The notes under the pieces: generated by a model
Seen by the model: the letters and a program-made list of their open reading frames with translations, nothing else
Databases searched by the model: none
Told to the model about the DNA's origin: nothing
Shown here: positions 23,193 through 32,877 of the stretch, in pieces
How positions within the stretch are numbered: the first letter of the stretch is position 1
Layout: every line of letters starts with the position of its first letter
Position numbers and translations under genes: made by a program
DNA from: Hymenobacter armeniacus
GTDB lineage: Bacteria > Bacteroidota > Bacteroidia > Cytophagales > Hymenobacteraceae
Assembly (NCBI RefSeq): GCF_014699055.1
Contig: NZ_JACXAC010000002.1
Coordinates: forward strand, 946,784 to 1,010,783
Direction: 5' to 3'
DNA length: 64,000 nt

Positions 23193-25493
23193 CTACATCA
23201 CCACATCCGCCCGCCGTGCCTCCGGCCACACCTTCAGCACCTGCACTTTCCCATCCTTTACTACGGCCTCCACCGTCGTTTGGTAAGGCGCGTGCAGCTT
23301 GAAATGCACGTCCCAATTCCTGGGCCAGGCGGGCAGCAGAATAATCTTTCGCCCGTCGGTTTGCAGCAGCATTTCCTGCAGGCCAATCATGCCCGAGCCG
23401 CCCCAGTTGTGGTCGGGGGCCCAGTCGTAGCCGGGGCCCCAGAAGGCCGGAAAGCGGCGGCCGGAATCCTGCAGCTTCTTCACCGTCAGTTCGGCGGCTT
23501 CGGCGATGAGGCCGAGGCGGGCGGCGAAGATGTTGTGCTGCTTCCAGCCCACGTGGCTGCGGAATTTCTGCACGTCCGCATCGTATAAGTACGTGTTGCG
23601 GGCCGTGTCGAGGCCGGGTTTGCCCACACCGTAGACGCCCCACGGAAAAACCGGGTAGAGCTGCGGGCTCTCCGTGTTGTTGAGGCGCTCCCAGGATTTG
23701 GCCGGGGCCAACAGGGTGTGACCGCCGATTTCGCGGAAGCTGATGGCTGGGATGCGGCCCAGCATGGCGCTCCATTTCTGACGTTGGGCGGCAGTGCCGT
23801 AGGCCGGCGGCAACTCCAGCAAGCGCGTGAGCACCGTGCGCAGCCCCGCAATGGAGGCGGCAGAATTGTAGGCCATCTTGTACGTCTCGGCCCCCGAGCC
23901 GGGGTAGAGCACCAAATGGCCGGCGCCGTCGAGCGCCCTGGCGCCGCGCTGCCGGGCCAAGTACTGGTAATGCTCGTCGAAGAAGGTGAGGCAGCTTTCC
24001 ACGAAGGGCAGGTAGGCGGCCACGTCGTGGCCGGCGTAGCGCTCGGTTTCCAGCATCATCAGGCAGAATTCCAGCACCGTGTCCCACTCATATTCCAGCC
24101 AGGCGTTGTATTCCAGGCCCTTGTCGAAGTCGGCGGGGCGCTTCCAGTTGTATTCGGCGGGGTTGGGCAGGCCGAAATTTTCGAGCTGCTCGGTGAAGCA
24201 GGCGCCGGGGTGCTGCCAGTAGGTTTGGCTGCGCAATTCGGCGTTGCGCAGCAGGCGCAGGTAAAAATCAAACTGCGGCTTCATCAGTGCCGCGTCGCCG
24301 CTTTTCAGCATGGGCCAGTACACGAGACGCTGGTTTTGGGCGGTGTGGGTGCCGCCGCCCCAATTGCGGAAATCAGGCGTGAACTTGAGCGTGGAGTCCG
24401 TCAGCACCGGGTCGTAGGTGAACAGGCCGCCGTTGAACTTGGTGGGCCACTGGCCGAAGGCATTGCAGCCCAGCAGGTAGCGCATGAGCTGGTAGTTGCG
24501 GGCCGCCTGCCATTCCGGGGTGTTCCCCAAGGCTTTATCCGGCTGAATGTAGATGAAGCTGCGCTGCCAGTAGTCGCGCCACCAGGCCACCGTGCGCTGG
24601 CGGGCGGCTTTAGGGTTTTGCCGGGCGGCGGTTAGCGTCTGTTGCAGCCCTTGTTGCCACTGCTGCGCGCTGGGCGCCGTGGCCGTGTGCAGCGCCACCA
24701 CTAAAGCGTGCGTGCGGCTCGGGGCGCGGCTTTTGAGCTTCCGGCCGTGGTAGGTCGTGTTGAGGTATTGGCCGGTGGTGGTGCCGGCCGGTCGCATGTT
24801 CGAGCCCTGCATTGCGCCGCCAAAAATCAGCTGGTTGAGCGGGTTGTAGAGCCGGTCTTTAATGCCCGCCAACCCCTGCTGCTTTACTGCCACGTCAAAC
24901 ACGGTTTGGGACTGGTTCTGATGGAAAAATTCGATGCCCTGGCTGCGGAAACTGATGCTGTCGCGGCGGGTTTTGACCTCGCCCTGCGGGGCCCATTTGT
25001 AGGAATTCTGGTTGTTTTCCTTGCCCTTCAGCGTGCGGTCGGCGAAGCGCCAGCTTTCGTAAGTGGCTTCGGCAGAGAGCTTGGCAGTGCTGCTGATTTC
25101 AACGTGCACCACGGGGTTAAAAACATCGACCCAAATGTGCACCTGTGCCGTTGTTTTGCCCCCGGTGCCCGTCAGTGTCACATCGCCAGATTGCAAGGTT
25201 AGCTGCTGCTTGAAGGTGCCTTTCTCGAACGGGTTAGGCGTGAGGTGCAGGCGCACGCGGCCGAGTTTCAACAGCGAGTTATTCTCATCAAACGTGCCGC
25301 TACGGGCGATGTAGAATAGCACGTTGCCATTCTCAGCCCACACGTTCAGGCCGATGTCGCCGCCGCCGCAGGGCATCGATTCGCCGGCGTTGCGGCTGGG
25401 CGTGGTCCAGGTGATGTTGTTGGTGGCTAGCTCGGTTTGGGCGTGGGCGAAGCAGGGGAGAATGGCAAGAAACAGCAGAAGCACCTGCCGCAT
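23193..25493 (-). CDS. Exported DUF5703/GH95-like glycoside hydrolase
   Basis: A 766-residue protein; I start at MRQVLLLFLAILPCFAHAQTE because the longer frame is encoded by a PAL-B repeat. The N-terminal domain begins NITWTTPSRNAGESMPCGGGDIGLNVW, the DUF5703 signature, and is followed by a helical six-hairpin-like region (YQLMRYLLGCNAFGQWPTKFNG, LEYEWDTVLEFCLMMLETERY) reminiscent of GH95. A C-terminal beta-sandwich ends the protein (IILLPAWPRNWDVHFKLHA). GH95 enzymes act on alpha-L-fucosides or alpha-L-galactosides; an equivalent activity on pectic side chains would fit, but catalytic residues cannot be assigned. It is the last gene of the - strand series. Confidence 0.72.
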   Translation of the reverse strand: MRQVLLLFLAILPCFAHAQTELATNNITWTTPSRNAGESMPCGGGDIGLNVWAENGNVLFYIARSGTFDENNSLLKLGRVRLHLTPNPFEKGTFKQQLTLQSGDVTLTGTGGKTTAQVHIWVDVFNPVVHVEISSTAKLSAEATYESWRFADRTLKGKENNQNSYKWAPQGEVKTRRDSISFRSQGIEFFHQNQSQTVFDVAVKQQGLAGIKDRLYNPLNQLIFGGAMQGSNMRPAGTTTGQYLNTTYHGRKLKSRAPSRTHALVVALHTATAPSAQQWQQGLQQTLTAARQNPKAARQRTVAWWRDYWQRSFIYIQPDKALGNTPEWQAARNYQLMRYLLGCNAFGQWPTKFNGGLFTYDPVLTDSTLKFTPDFRNWGGGTHTAQNQRLVYWPMLKSGDAALMKPQFDFYLRLLRNAELRSQTYWQHPGACFTEQLENFGLPNPAEYNWKRPADFDKGLEYNAWLEYEWDTVLEFCLMMLETERYAGHDVAAYLPFVESCLTFFDEHYQYLARQRGARALDGAGHLVLYPGSGAETYKMAYNSAASIAGLRTVLTRLLELPPAYGTAAQRQKWSAMLGRIPAISFREIGGHTLLAPAKSWERLNNTESPQLYPVFPWGVYGVGKPGLDTARNTYLYDADVQKFRSHVGWKQHNIFAARLGLIAEAAELTVKKLQDSGRRFPAFWGPGYDWAPDHNWGGSGMIGLQEMLLQTDGRKIILLPAWPRNWDVHFKLHAPYQTTVEAVVKDGKVQVLKVWPEARRADVVM

Positions 25494-25515
25494 CAGTTTC
25501 GAGTGAAACGGCAGA

Positions 25516-25606
25516 ACGTCATGCTGAGCCTGCCGAAGCATCTCTACCGCGAGAGTAATTGATTTACCTCCACGGTTGAGATGCTTCGACCAGCTCAGCA
25601 TGACGT
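25516..25606. repeat. PAL-B inverted repeat
   Basis: Outer ends ACGTCATGCTGAGC and GCTCAGCATGACGT pair perfectly; the arms extend to GAAGCATCTC/GAGATGCTTC. It separates the esterase and DUF5703 genes. Confidence 0.9.
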
Positions 25607-25630
25607 TCAAATCTTTGCTTGCGGCCTTGC

Positions 25631-27067
25631 TCATTGCTCCCACTCATCCGTCCGGAACGACGATACCGGCAGCCCTTCATTGCTGAATAAAGTAGCCCGT
25701 GTGAAGTCCTTAAACGCATAGCGCACCGCCACCGGCGCCTTCACCGCATCGGCCGAAACGTTGATGACGCTGCCTGCGATGGTGGCTTTGGCCGGGTACC
25801 ACTTCTGGTCAGCCCCGGCTATTTCGAAGCCGGTAAGCTCCTGCCCAAACGTGGTCATGCCCATCGGCGAGTTCTTGAAGCGCACCGCCACCGTGTTGTC
25901 CTTCACCGTCAGCGACTCATAGGTGGGGCTCAGGGCGCCAACGCCTTTCAGGCCGTAGGTCTGGGCCAGGGCCAGCAGGGCCAGACGGGTGCCGCCGGGC
26001 TCCTTGCGCATGGGGTGGATGCTGGTTTCCTCGCCCACGTCGAGCAGCACGGCCATACCGGTGTTGGGCACCTGGTCCTGCAGCTTGCGCTGGGCGTCGC
26101 GCAGGAAGGCGGAGTTGTACTTGCCTCCCTTGTTTTTGGAGGTGCGGGTGTAGTCGAAGGGCGCAATTTGGGCGTAGTAGAAGGGAAAGTCGCCCATGCC
26201 CCACTTCGTGCGCCACTGCTTCACCATGGCGGCAAACAACTGCGCGTACTCATCGGGCCGGTCGTAATTCGATTCGCCCTGGTACCAGATTGCGCCTTTA
26301 ATGCCGTATCCCTCAATGGGATGCAGCATGCCGTTGTAGAGCGTGGTGGCCGTGCGGCTTTGCAGTTTGATAGTGTCGCCCTTGGCCGGAATCTTCACCC
26401 CGGTAAACTGCCGCAGGTTCTCGGCGTCCATCCAGGCCTCGATGAAAGAGCCGCTGTAGCTGCAATGCAGCAGCCCCACGGGCACGCGCAGCTGCTCCTG
26501 CAACAGGCGTCCGAAGTAGTAGGCCGTGGCGCTGAAATTGCTCACGGCCTCGGGCTCGGCCACGCGCCAGGGCGACGGCTTGCTGTTGTCCTGCGGCTCC
26601 GTGACGGACGAGCGGGGCACGGTGTAGAGACGCAGCTGGTCGTTGCGCGAGTGCAGAATGCCCTCGTTCGAGCCCAGCACCGGCTGGCCTTTGAAGCCCT
26701 TCATCGGCATCTCCATGTTCGACTGCCCACCGCAAAGCCAGACTTCGCCCACTAATACGTTTTTCAGCTTCATGGCCGGGCCGTCGCCGCTGATGGTTAA
26801 CTCGTAAGACGTGCTGCTAGCGGCCAGCGTCTTCACCTTTAGCCGCCACTTGCCGGCCGCGTCGGCCTGGGCGGTGTACTTCTGCTTGCCCCAGCTCGGG
26901 TTCACGGTGATGGTGCTGCCGGCTTTGGCCCAGCCCCACACGGCGCACTCGGCCTGTTGTTGCATCACCATGTTGTCGGTGAAGAGCGAGGCCAGGCGCA
27001 GCTGGGCGTGGCTCAGCAGCGGGAAAAACAGCGTGAGACAGAAGAGAAAAAGGGACTGGGTTTTCAT
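25631..27067 (-). CDS. Exported sialate-O-acetylesterase-like SGNH esterase
   Basis: A 478-residue protein with a signal peptide (SLFLFCLTLFFPLLSHAQ). The SASA/DUF303 core is clear: GQSNMEM with nucleophile S116 and AIWYQGESN, and a beta-sandwich insertion ahead of it (MVMQQQAECAVWGWA). Related proteins deacetylate sialic acids, xylan or rhamnogalacturonan; the locus makes acetylated rhamnogalacturonan the most reasonable guess. It is flanked by a PAL-A2 repeat upstream and a PAL-B repeat downstream, and is co-oriented with the GH127 and GH106 genes. Confidence 0.82.
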   Translation of the reverse strand: MKTQSLFLFCLTLFFPLLSHAQLRLASLFTDNMVMQQQAECAVWGWAKAGSTITVNPSWGKQKYTAQADAAGKWRLKVKTLAASSTSYELTISGDGPAMKLKNVLVGEVWLCGGQSNMEMPMKGFKGQPVLGSNEGILHSRNDQLRLYTVPRSSVTEPQDNSKPSPWRVAEPEAVSNFSATAYYFGRLLQEQLRVPVGLLHCSYSGSFIEAWMDAENLRQFTGVKIPAKGDTIKLQSRTATTLYNGMLHPIEGYGIKGAIWYQGESNYDRPDEYAQLFAAMVKQWRTKWGMGDFPFYYAQIAPFDYTRTSKNKGGKYNSAFLRDAQRKLQDQVPNTGMAVLLDVGEETSIHPMRKEPGGTRLALLALAQTYGLKGVGALSPTYESLTVKDNTVAVRFKNSPMGMTTFGQELTGFEIAGADQKWYPAKATIAGSVINVSADAVKAPVAVRYAFKDFTRATLFSNEGLPVSSFRTDEWEQ

Positions 27068-27088
27068 TCTTCGAGTTAGCAGATTGAT

Positions 27089-27176
27089 TGTAGAGACGCG
27101 ACACTTCGCGTCTCGGCGTTGGGCGGAATCGGCACGACGGCGTGGACGCCGAGACGCGAAGTGTCGCGTCTCTACA
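27089..27176. repeat. PAL-A2 inverted repeat
   Basis: Termini TGTAG/CTACA with the GAGACGCGACACTTCGCGTC arm and its inverse; 88 bp. It is followed by TCGTTC, as is the copy ending at 46906. Confidence 0.92.
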
Positions 27177-27188
27177 TCGTTCTGAAAA

Positions 27189-29234
27189 TTACCGGCTCAC
27201 TGGCAGCCACACCTCCATGTCGTTGCTGCCCCGGTTGCCCCAGGCGTAGTACGGAATCAGCTTAAACGGCACGGTGGCGGGCTTTTCCCGGGAAAGGGGA
27301 TGGTAGAGCTGGCCTTTCCAGGCCGAGTTATCGGCGAAGGCGGTCTGGCCTTCCAGCCACACCACGTCGGAGCCGGCGATGGTGGCGTGGCGGGGCGTGA
27401 AAACGGTGTTGGCATTCACAATCAGGCCGCTGAGGGGCTTGCCGACGGGCAGGTCACGGGCTTCGAGGCAGTAGACCACCGGGCCGCGCCGCACGGCCAC
27501 CTGGTTGCGGGTTTCCTCGACCAGGGCGTTGGCTTCCAGCAGCTGCGCGGGCATCGGGAGCTGCAGCTCCACCTTGTCGCCGGCCTTCCAGCGGCGGTTG
27601 ATTTCGGCGTATTGGCCGGGCGTTAGGGTGGCGGCCACGGGCTGGCCGTTCACGAGCAGCGCCGCGCCTTCGCTCCAGCCGGGCACCCGGAAAAACATTG
27701 AAAACGGCTTCTTCGGGGCGGTTTGCAGGGTCACTTTTACGCTGCCATCCCAGGGGTAATTCGTTTCCTGCGTCAGCTTGAGAGGCGAGCCGTCTTTGAG
27801 CTTGGTGTTTAAGTTATTGCCGCCGTAGAGGTTCAGCCACAGGCCTTTGTCCGACGTGTTATACATGTAGTTATTTACCTCCGCGATGGTGCGCACCACG
27901 TTGGGCGGGCAGCAGTTGGAGAGGCTGATGTAGTCGACCCGCTCCTTCGACCAGCGCTGCGAAAACGGCAGGTCGGCGGAATAGGCCAGCGGGTTGGTGT
28001 AGAGGAAGCGTTGCCCATCGAGGCTGATGCCGGATAACACGCTGTTGTAGAGCGCCGTTTCCATCACGTCGGCGTACTTGGCGTCGCCCGTGATTTGCAG
28101 CATCCGCCAGTTCCAAAGCACGTTGCCGATGTTGGCGCAGGTTTCGCCGTGGGCTGTGAGGTTGGGCAGCTGGTAGTCGCGCCCGTAGGCCTGGTGGATT
28201 TTCTGCACCGTGTCGGGCTTGTAGGCCGTGCCGTCGGGCGACACGCCGTCGTAAAGGGCCCCGCAGGCACCGGTGACGTACATTTTGTGCTGGGTCACGT
28301 CGTCCCACATTTTGTTGAGGGTCGTGAGCAGGGTGGCGTCGCCGGTTTCGGCGTACACGTCGGCCGCGCCGGCAAAGAGGTAGTTGGCCCGCACGGCGTG
28401 GCCGCCGGCCTTCTGCATCTGGCGGAACGGCAGGCGGTCCTGGTTGTCGTCGGTGCCGATGTCGGCCGCCAGCCCGCGGATGTTGATGAGGCTCTCGGCC
28501 AGCTCCAGGTAGCGCGGGTCGCGGGTGGTGCGGTACATTTCCACTACGCCCATGTAGTGCGCCGGGCAGATGGCGTTGCGCGCCAGCTCGGGCGAGGCCG
28601 TTTTGTAGAAATTGTACAGGTAATCAGTGGCTTTCTTCGCCGCGTTCAGCAGCGTGGTTTTGCCCGTGGCGCGGTAGTGCACGCAGCCGGCCGTCATGAG
28701 GTGGCCGAGGTTGTAGGTTTCAAAATTCAGCCGGTTCTTGAATGCCGCCTTCTGCCCGGGGGTGTTCAGCTCCGCAATGGTGCTTTGGGTGCTCAGGTAT
28801 CCATCGGGCCGCTGCACCTTCACAATCAAGGCAATGGCTTCGTCAAGCTGCTGGTCCAGCTTGGGGTCGTGGTTTACCGCATAGGTGGCCGACAGCGCTT
28901 CCAGCAATTTGAAGAAGTCGCCGTCGTGGAAGGGCGGGCCCTTGTGCGCGCCTTGCTCCAGCCCGGCGGCAATCTCAAAGTTCTTGTAGGCGTGGTTGCG
29001 GTCGGAATGGTAGAGCGCCCACATGGTCGGAATCATCGACTTCTGGCACACGTCGAAGCGCTCGGCCCAGAAGCCGTTGGTCCACTGCACGCTGCCCATA
29101 TCCACGCTGCTGAGCTTGGCGTGGGCGCTGGCGGAGGTGTTGACGAGGGCCTTTTGCTGAGCAAAAGCGGGCTGGCCGGTCGCTGCTGCCACCGCCAACA
29201 GGCCGAAGCGAAGTTTCTTAAGTTGCACGTTCAT
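27189..29234 (-). CDS. Exported GH127 glycoside hydrolase (beta-L-arabinofuranosidase type)
   Basis: A 681-residue protein starting MNVQLKKLRFGLLAVAAATG with a signal peptide ending AFAQ. The alpha/alpha barrel contains the family's active-site residues: E364 in AHGETCANIGNVLWNW, C366, and the C441-C442 pair in SNCCPPNVVRTIAE, which in GH127 bind zinc and provide the cysteine nucleophile. Characterised members cleave beta-L-arabinofuranosides, and a Bacteroides member removes aceric acid from rhamnogalacturonan II. The start is four bases after the stop of the GH106 gene, so the two form an operon. Confidence 0.88.
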   Translation of the reverse strand: MNVQLKKLRFGLLAVAAATGQPAFAQQKALVNTSASAHAKLSSVDMGSVQWTNGFWAERFDVCQKSMIPTMWALYHSDRNHAYKNFEIAAGLEQGAHKGPPFHDGDFFKLLEALSATYAVNHDPKLDQQLDEAIALIVKVQRPDGYLSTQSTIAELNTPGQKAAFKNRLNFETYNLGHLMTAGCVHYRATGKTTLLNAAKKATDYLYNFYKTASPELARNAICPAHYMGVVEMYRTTRDPRYLELAESLINIRGLAADIGTDDNQDRLPFRQMQKAGGHAVRANYLFAGAADVYAETGDATLLTTLNKMWDDVTQHKMYVTGACGALYDGVSPDGTAYKPDTVQKIHQAYGRDYQLPNLTAHGETCANIGNVLWNWRMLQITGDAKYADVMETALYNSVLSGISLDGQRFLYTNPLAYSADLPFSQRWSKERVDYISLSNCCPPNVVRTIAEVNNYMYNTSDKGLWLNLYGGNNLNTKLKDGSPLKLTQETNYPWDGSVKVTLQTAPKKPFSMFFRVPGWSEGAALLVNGQPVAATLTPGQYAEINRRWKAGDKVELQLPMPAQLLEANALVEETRNQVAVRRGPVVYCLEARDLPVGKPLSGLIVNANTVFTPRHATIAGSDVVWLEGQTAFADNSAWKGQLYHPLSREKPATVPFKLIPYYAWGNRGSNDMEVWLPVSR

Positions 29235-29238
29235 AAAG

Positions 29239-32200
29239 CTATTTCGTAATGGTGGGAATGGCTTGTTTACTGACACTGAGCATCACCGGTCCCAGAAGTC
29301 CGGCCGGCAGCAGCGGCTTGCCGGTGGCCGGCGACGGCGCGGGCGTCCACGTCTGGCGCTGGTCGGCGGGCAGGGCTTGGTCGCCGATGAGGCGGTTGGC
29401 CCAGGTGTTGGTGACGCGAATGCTGAGCTGGTTGGCGCCTTTTTTCACGGCTTCGGTGATGTCGAGGCGGTAGGGAGCCGTCCAGGCAATGCCGACGGGC
29501 TGGCCGTTGAGCTGCACTTCGGCGAGGTTGTCGACTTGTCCCAAGTCGAGGAAAACGCGTTGCTGCGGGCCTTTCGCGGGCTTCCACTTGAAGGACTGAC
29601 GGTATTCGGCGGTGCCGGAATAATGGCTGATTCTGGCGTCAGCGTTTTTGCTCCAATCGGTCAGTTGGGAGAAGAGGACGGGCTCGGCTGGCCCGCCTGC
29701 CTTCGTGTCGAAACGGACTTGCCACGCGCCGGTGAGCGTTTGCACGGGCTGCACCTCACGCCAGTTGGGGCCGGCGTGGGCGCCTGGCTGCGCGGCCGGC
29801 GCCCGAAATACCACGAAAACGGAGCCGTTGCGGTCCAGGCGAATTGGTAGCAGGGTGCGACCGTTTTCGAGTTTCCAATCGGTAGCCGGGCGGGTTTCGC
29901 CCGTCACCGCGTCCCATAGCTCCGGCTGCCGCCCGGCCACGCGCAGACTCAACTCAATGGTGCGGGCCGAATCGAGCTGATTGGAGATGAAATAGATGTC
30001 AAACTGCGCATTGGTACGGTGCGTCCAGGCGATGCCGTTGGCGCGCTGGCCCTTGGCGGTGTGGGCCATCACGTCGCGCGTCAGGCCCAGCGCATCAAAA
30101 GAATCGGCTTGGTAAGGCCCACGCAACACCCGGCCCTTGGCGGCCGAAACGGACGCTTCACCAGTTGCCGTAGCAGCTACCGAAGCCTGCGAATTATCAG
30201 CCTGATTCAGCGCCGCCGTCAGTTGCCGAACCGTCTTGTCAGCATCCGGAAAACCGCGCAACTCCGGCGAGTGGCTGGGCTGGCGGTTGAGCAAAACCGT
30301 AGCCCCGGCCTGCACCAGCTCCCGCAGTCGCTGCGCTACTTCGGGCGACATAGCGGTGCTGTCAGGACTCATTTTCAATGCCCCCGGCACCACCAGCAGG
30401 CCGTAGCTGGCCCCGCCCGGCAGCACGATGCGGCCGTTTTCCACCTTCGCCAGGCGCAGTAGCGCGTCCTTGTTGAAGGAATCGTACTGGTAGCCGTGCA
30501 GCGGGTCCACCAGCATATCGGCCGTTTCCATGTTGGCCGAGGCGGAGACTTTCTCGGGCTGCTCGCGCATAGGCAGGCCCGCGTTGGCGAGGCGCTTTTG
30601 CTCGGCGGCCACGACTTGCGGCCCGAAAATGCCGGGCAGGTCATTCACTAAATGATTGGGCAGAATGGCCCGGCGCGGGGTTTCCTCGCCCGTGAACACG
30701 GCCACATCCACCACCGGGCGGCCGAGCTGCAGCAGCGCCTGGCAGCGGCGGGCGTAGTCGACCCAGGCGCGGCCGGGTTTCCACCAGGTTTGGTCGCGCT
30801 GGAAGAACAGGCCGATGCCGCTCAGCGTCATGCCCGGCTGGCGGTCGAGCCAGGGGTTGTGCACGAATACGTGGTACACCAGGCGGTTGATGCCCAGCGC
30901 GTAGTTGCGGTCCTGCAAGGCTTTGAGCATGCCGGGGTGCTCGTCCCAGGCCAGTTTTAGCTCGGTGAAGGCTTCGGCCTGCACGATGTTTTTGCCGTAG
31001 ATGTGGGCGCCCGACACGGCGTCGAGCATGTCGTTGGGTTTGTCGTGGGTGGGGCTGCGGAGCCAGAATTCGCCCATCGGCACGTCGGCGTGCTGGTAGT
31101 GCAGCAGGCCGTCGCTCACCATGGTGGGCGCGATGGCCTCGGCCGAAAACGTGCAGCCCTTGGCGTGGGCCAGGTCCTTCAGCGTCACGTAGAATTTGTC
31201 GTTCACCAGCTCCGCAATGGTCTGGCGCACATCGAACAGCACGCGCTCCGACACGTCGGCGCTTTGCAGGGGCACGCCCGCCAGCACCGGCAGGTAGGGC
31301 AACAAATCGTAGCCGCGCCGCGTCCGGAACTCGGCCGGAAAGTTGGCCGACCAGTTCTGTGAGCCGCACTCCCAGCTATCAACGTGGAAGACTTTGAGCA
31401 CCCGCGCCGCCAGTTCCGGCCCACCCTGCCGCACGGCCTCGCCAAACCACTTGTCAAACTGCAAACTCACGGCAGCGGGGTTGAACTTGTCGCATTCCAG
31501 CCCGCGCCCGCCGCCGCCGGTGGTGTTGATTTGGCCGGTGCTGGTGTGGCCCATGCGCAGGATGGTCCAGCGGCCGGGCGGTGCGGCCCAGGTCAGGCGG
31601 CCGTTGGCGTCGAGCTTGTCGGTGAGGTTGATGACTTTGCCCAGCGGCACGCACTGCGCGTCGGGCAGTTGGGCGGACGTAGTGCGCTGACTCATGCGCC
31701 ACACGTCGCCGTTTTTGCCCTCGAACTGGTGAATGCGCGCCTCGGCCGAAAGCTGGATTTCCGACACTTTCAGGCTCTGCTTCCACTTCGCCGCGTCGAG
31801 GTCCTCCGCGCCCGGCTCTGAGTCGGTGGGGTCGTACAAGAAGCGGAAAAACCGGGCTGTGGTGGCGGGCAGCGCGTGGGTCACGGCGCTGCTGTCCTGC
31901 CAGCCGCTGCGGGGCGGTTGCAGGCGCGTGAGAGGCCGAAAGCTGCGGCCGTCGTCGCTCACGGATACCAGCAGGCGGTTGGCCTGGTAGTTATAGCCGT
32001 TGGAGCGGATGCGCAGGCTACGGCAGATAAACGGTTGGTCGAAGGCATACTGAATCCAGCCCGGCTCGCTGGTTTTGAAGCCTTTTTTGTTGCCGGGCGT
32101 CGCCAGTAGCTCCAGGTTTTCGCCGGTAAGGCTGCTGGTAATAACCGGCTTAATAGTAGCCGTTGAAGCGCTGCTGCCCGTGGGCGTAGGGTAGGCGTAC

Positions 32201-32730
32201 ACGGCAATGTCGCGGTAGAAGCCCTGCACCGCGGGCGGCCGGGGCAGCGTCAGGCTCAGCTTTTTGCCGCCCGTCACCTGCGTTTGGGCCGATACCACGT
32301 GCTGCATCGACAGCTCCGGCGTAATCCACGGTCCGCCGGCTAGCGCGAAGCCGTCGCTCACGTGCATGGCCAGTTTCAGGCCCAGCCGGTCGGCTTCCTG
32401 CATGGAATGCTTCACCATGGCCCACCACTGCGGCGACAGCTGCCGGGCCGGCGGCGAGATGGCTGGCGGGTTCTCCACATCCTTTATCGGCATCAGATAC
32501 GCCCCGCCGATGCCAGCCTCCTTCATGGCTTCCAAGTCAGCAGTGATGGCGGCCGGGGTCACGGCTCCATTCATCCAGTACCAAAATACCCACGGCCGCG
32601 CCGCCTCGGGCGGATTCTTGAAAACGGATTCCAGTTCGGGTGCTTGCTGGGCGCACACGGGTGCTGGCAGCATGCCGAGCGTCGGCAGCGCGAGCAGCAG
32701 GAGAGCCTTGGGGAGCAAGCGTGGGTTCAT
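29239..32730 (-). CDS. Exported alpha-L-rhamnosidase, GH106
   Basis: A 1163-residue protein with a signal peptide (ALLLLALPTLGMLPAPVCAQ). The GH106 opening is typical: FKNPPEAARPWVFWYWMNG, then AITADLEAMKEAGIGGAYLM. The barrel region holds FHVDSWECGSQNW and CTFSAEAIAPTMVSDG, and the C-terminus ends in a GH2-type sugar-binding jelly roll (LDLGQVDNLAEVQLNGQPVG). The family removes L-rhamnose from complex pectins such as rhamnogalacturonan II. It leads an operon with GH127 and probably the downstream esterase. A PAL-B repeat lies directly upstream of the gene. Confidence 0.88.
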   Translation of the reverse strand: MNPRLLPKALLLLALPTLGMLPAPVCAQQAPELESVFKNPPEAARPWVFWYWMNGAVTPAAITADLEAMKEAGIGGAYLMPIKDVENPPAISPPARQLSPQWWAMVKHSMQEADRLGLKLAMHVSDGFALAGGPWITPELSMQHVVSAQTQVTGGKKLSLTLPRPPAVQGFYRDIAVYAYPTPTGSSASTATIKPVITSSLTGENLELLATPGNKKGFKTSEPGWIQYAFDQPFICRSLRIRSNGYNYQANRLLVSVSDDGRSFRPLTRLQPPRSGWQDSSAVTHALPATTARFFRFLYDPTDSEPGAEDLDAAKWKQSLKVSEIQLSAEARIHQFEGKNGDVWRMSQRTTSAQLPDAQCVPLGKVINLTDKLDANGRLTWAAPPGRWTILRMGHTSTGQINTTGGGGRGLECDKFNPAAVSLQFDKWFGEAVRQGGPELAARVLKVFHVDSWECGSQNWSANFPAEFRTRRGYDLLPYLPVLAGVPLQSADVSERVLFDVRQTIAELVNDKFYVTLKDLAHAKGCTFSAEAIAPTMVSDGLLHYQHADVPMGEFWLRSPTHDKPNDMLDAVSGAHIYGKNIVQAEAFTELKLAWDEHPGMLKALQDRNYALGINRLVYHVFVHNPWLDRQPGMTLSGIGLFFQRDQTWWKPGRAWVDYARRCQALLQLGRPVVDVAVFTGEETPRRAILPNHLVNDLPGIFGPQVVAAEQKRLANAGLPMREQPEKVSASANMETADMLVDPLHGYQYDSFNKDALLRLAKVENGRIVLPGGASYGLLVVPGALKMSPDSTAMSPEVAQRLRELVQAGATVLLNRQPSHSPELRGFPDADKTVRQLTAALNQADNSQASVAATATGEASVSAAKGRVLRGPYQADSFDALGLTRDVMAHTAKGQRANGIAWTHRTNAQFDIYFISNQLDSARTIELSLRVAGRQPELWDAVTGETRPATDWKLENGRTLLPIRLDRNGSVFVVFRAPAAQPGAHAGPNWREVQPVQTLTGAWQVRFDTKAGGPAEPVLFSQLTDWSKNADARISHYSGTAEYRQSFKWKPAKGPQQRVFLDLGQVDNLAEVQLNGQPVGIAWTAPYRLDITEAVKKGANQLSIRVTNTWANRLIGDQALPADQRQTWTPAPSPATGKPLLPAGLLGPVMLSVSKQAIPTITK

Positions 32731-32760
32731 GAATGCGTGTTGAATTTGAATCTTTAGGCG

Positions 32761-32856
32761 GTCATGCTGAGCGCAGTCGAAGCATCTCTACCGCTTCGTT
32801 GCGAACGTCAGGAGTTAGTTGCGCGGTAGAGATGCTTCGACTGCGCTCAGCATGAC
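32761..32856. repeat. PAL-B inverted repeat
   Basis: Near-perfect arms GTCATGCTGAGCGCAGTCGA and inverse, almost identical to the copy at 20112-20209. It lies between the permease stop and the GH106 start. Confidence 0.92.
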
Positions 32857-32877
32857 GGGCTGGTTTGTGCAGACGAG

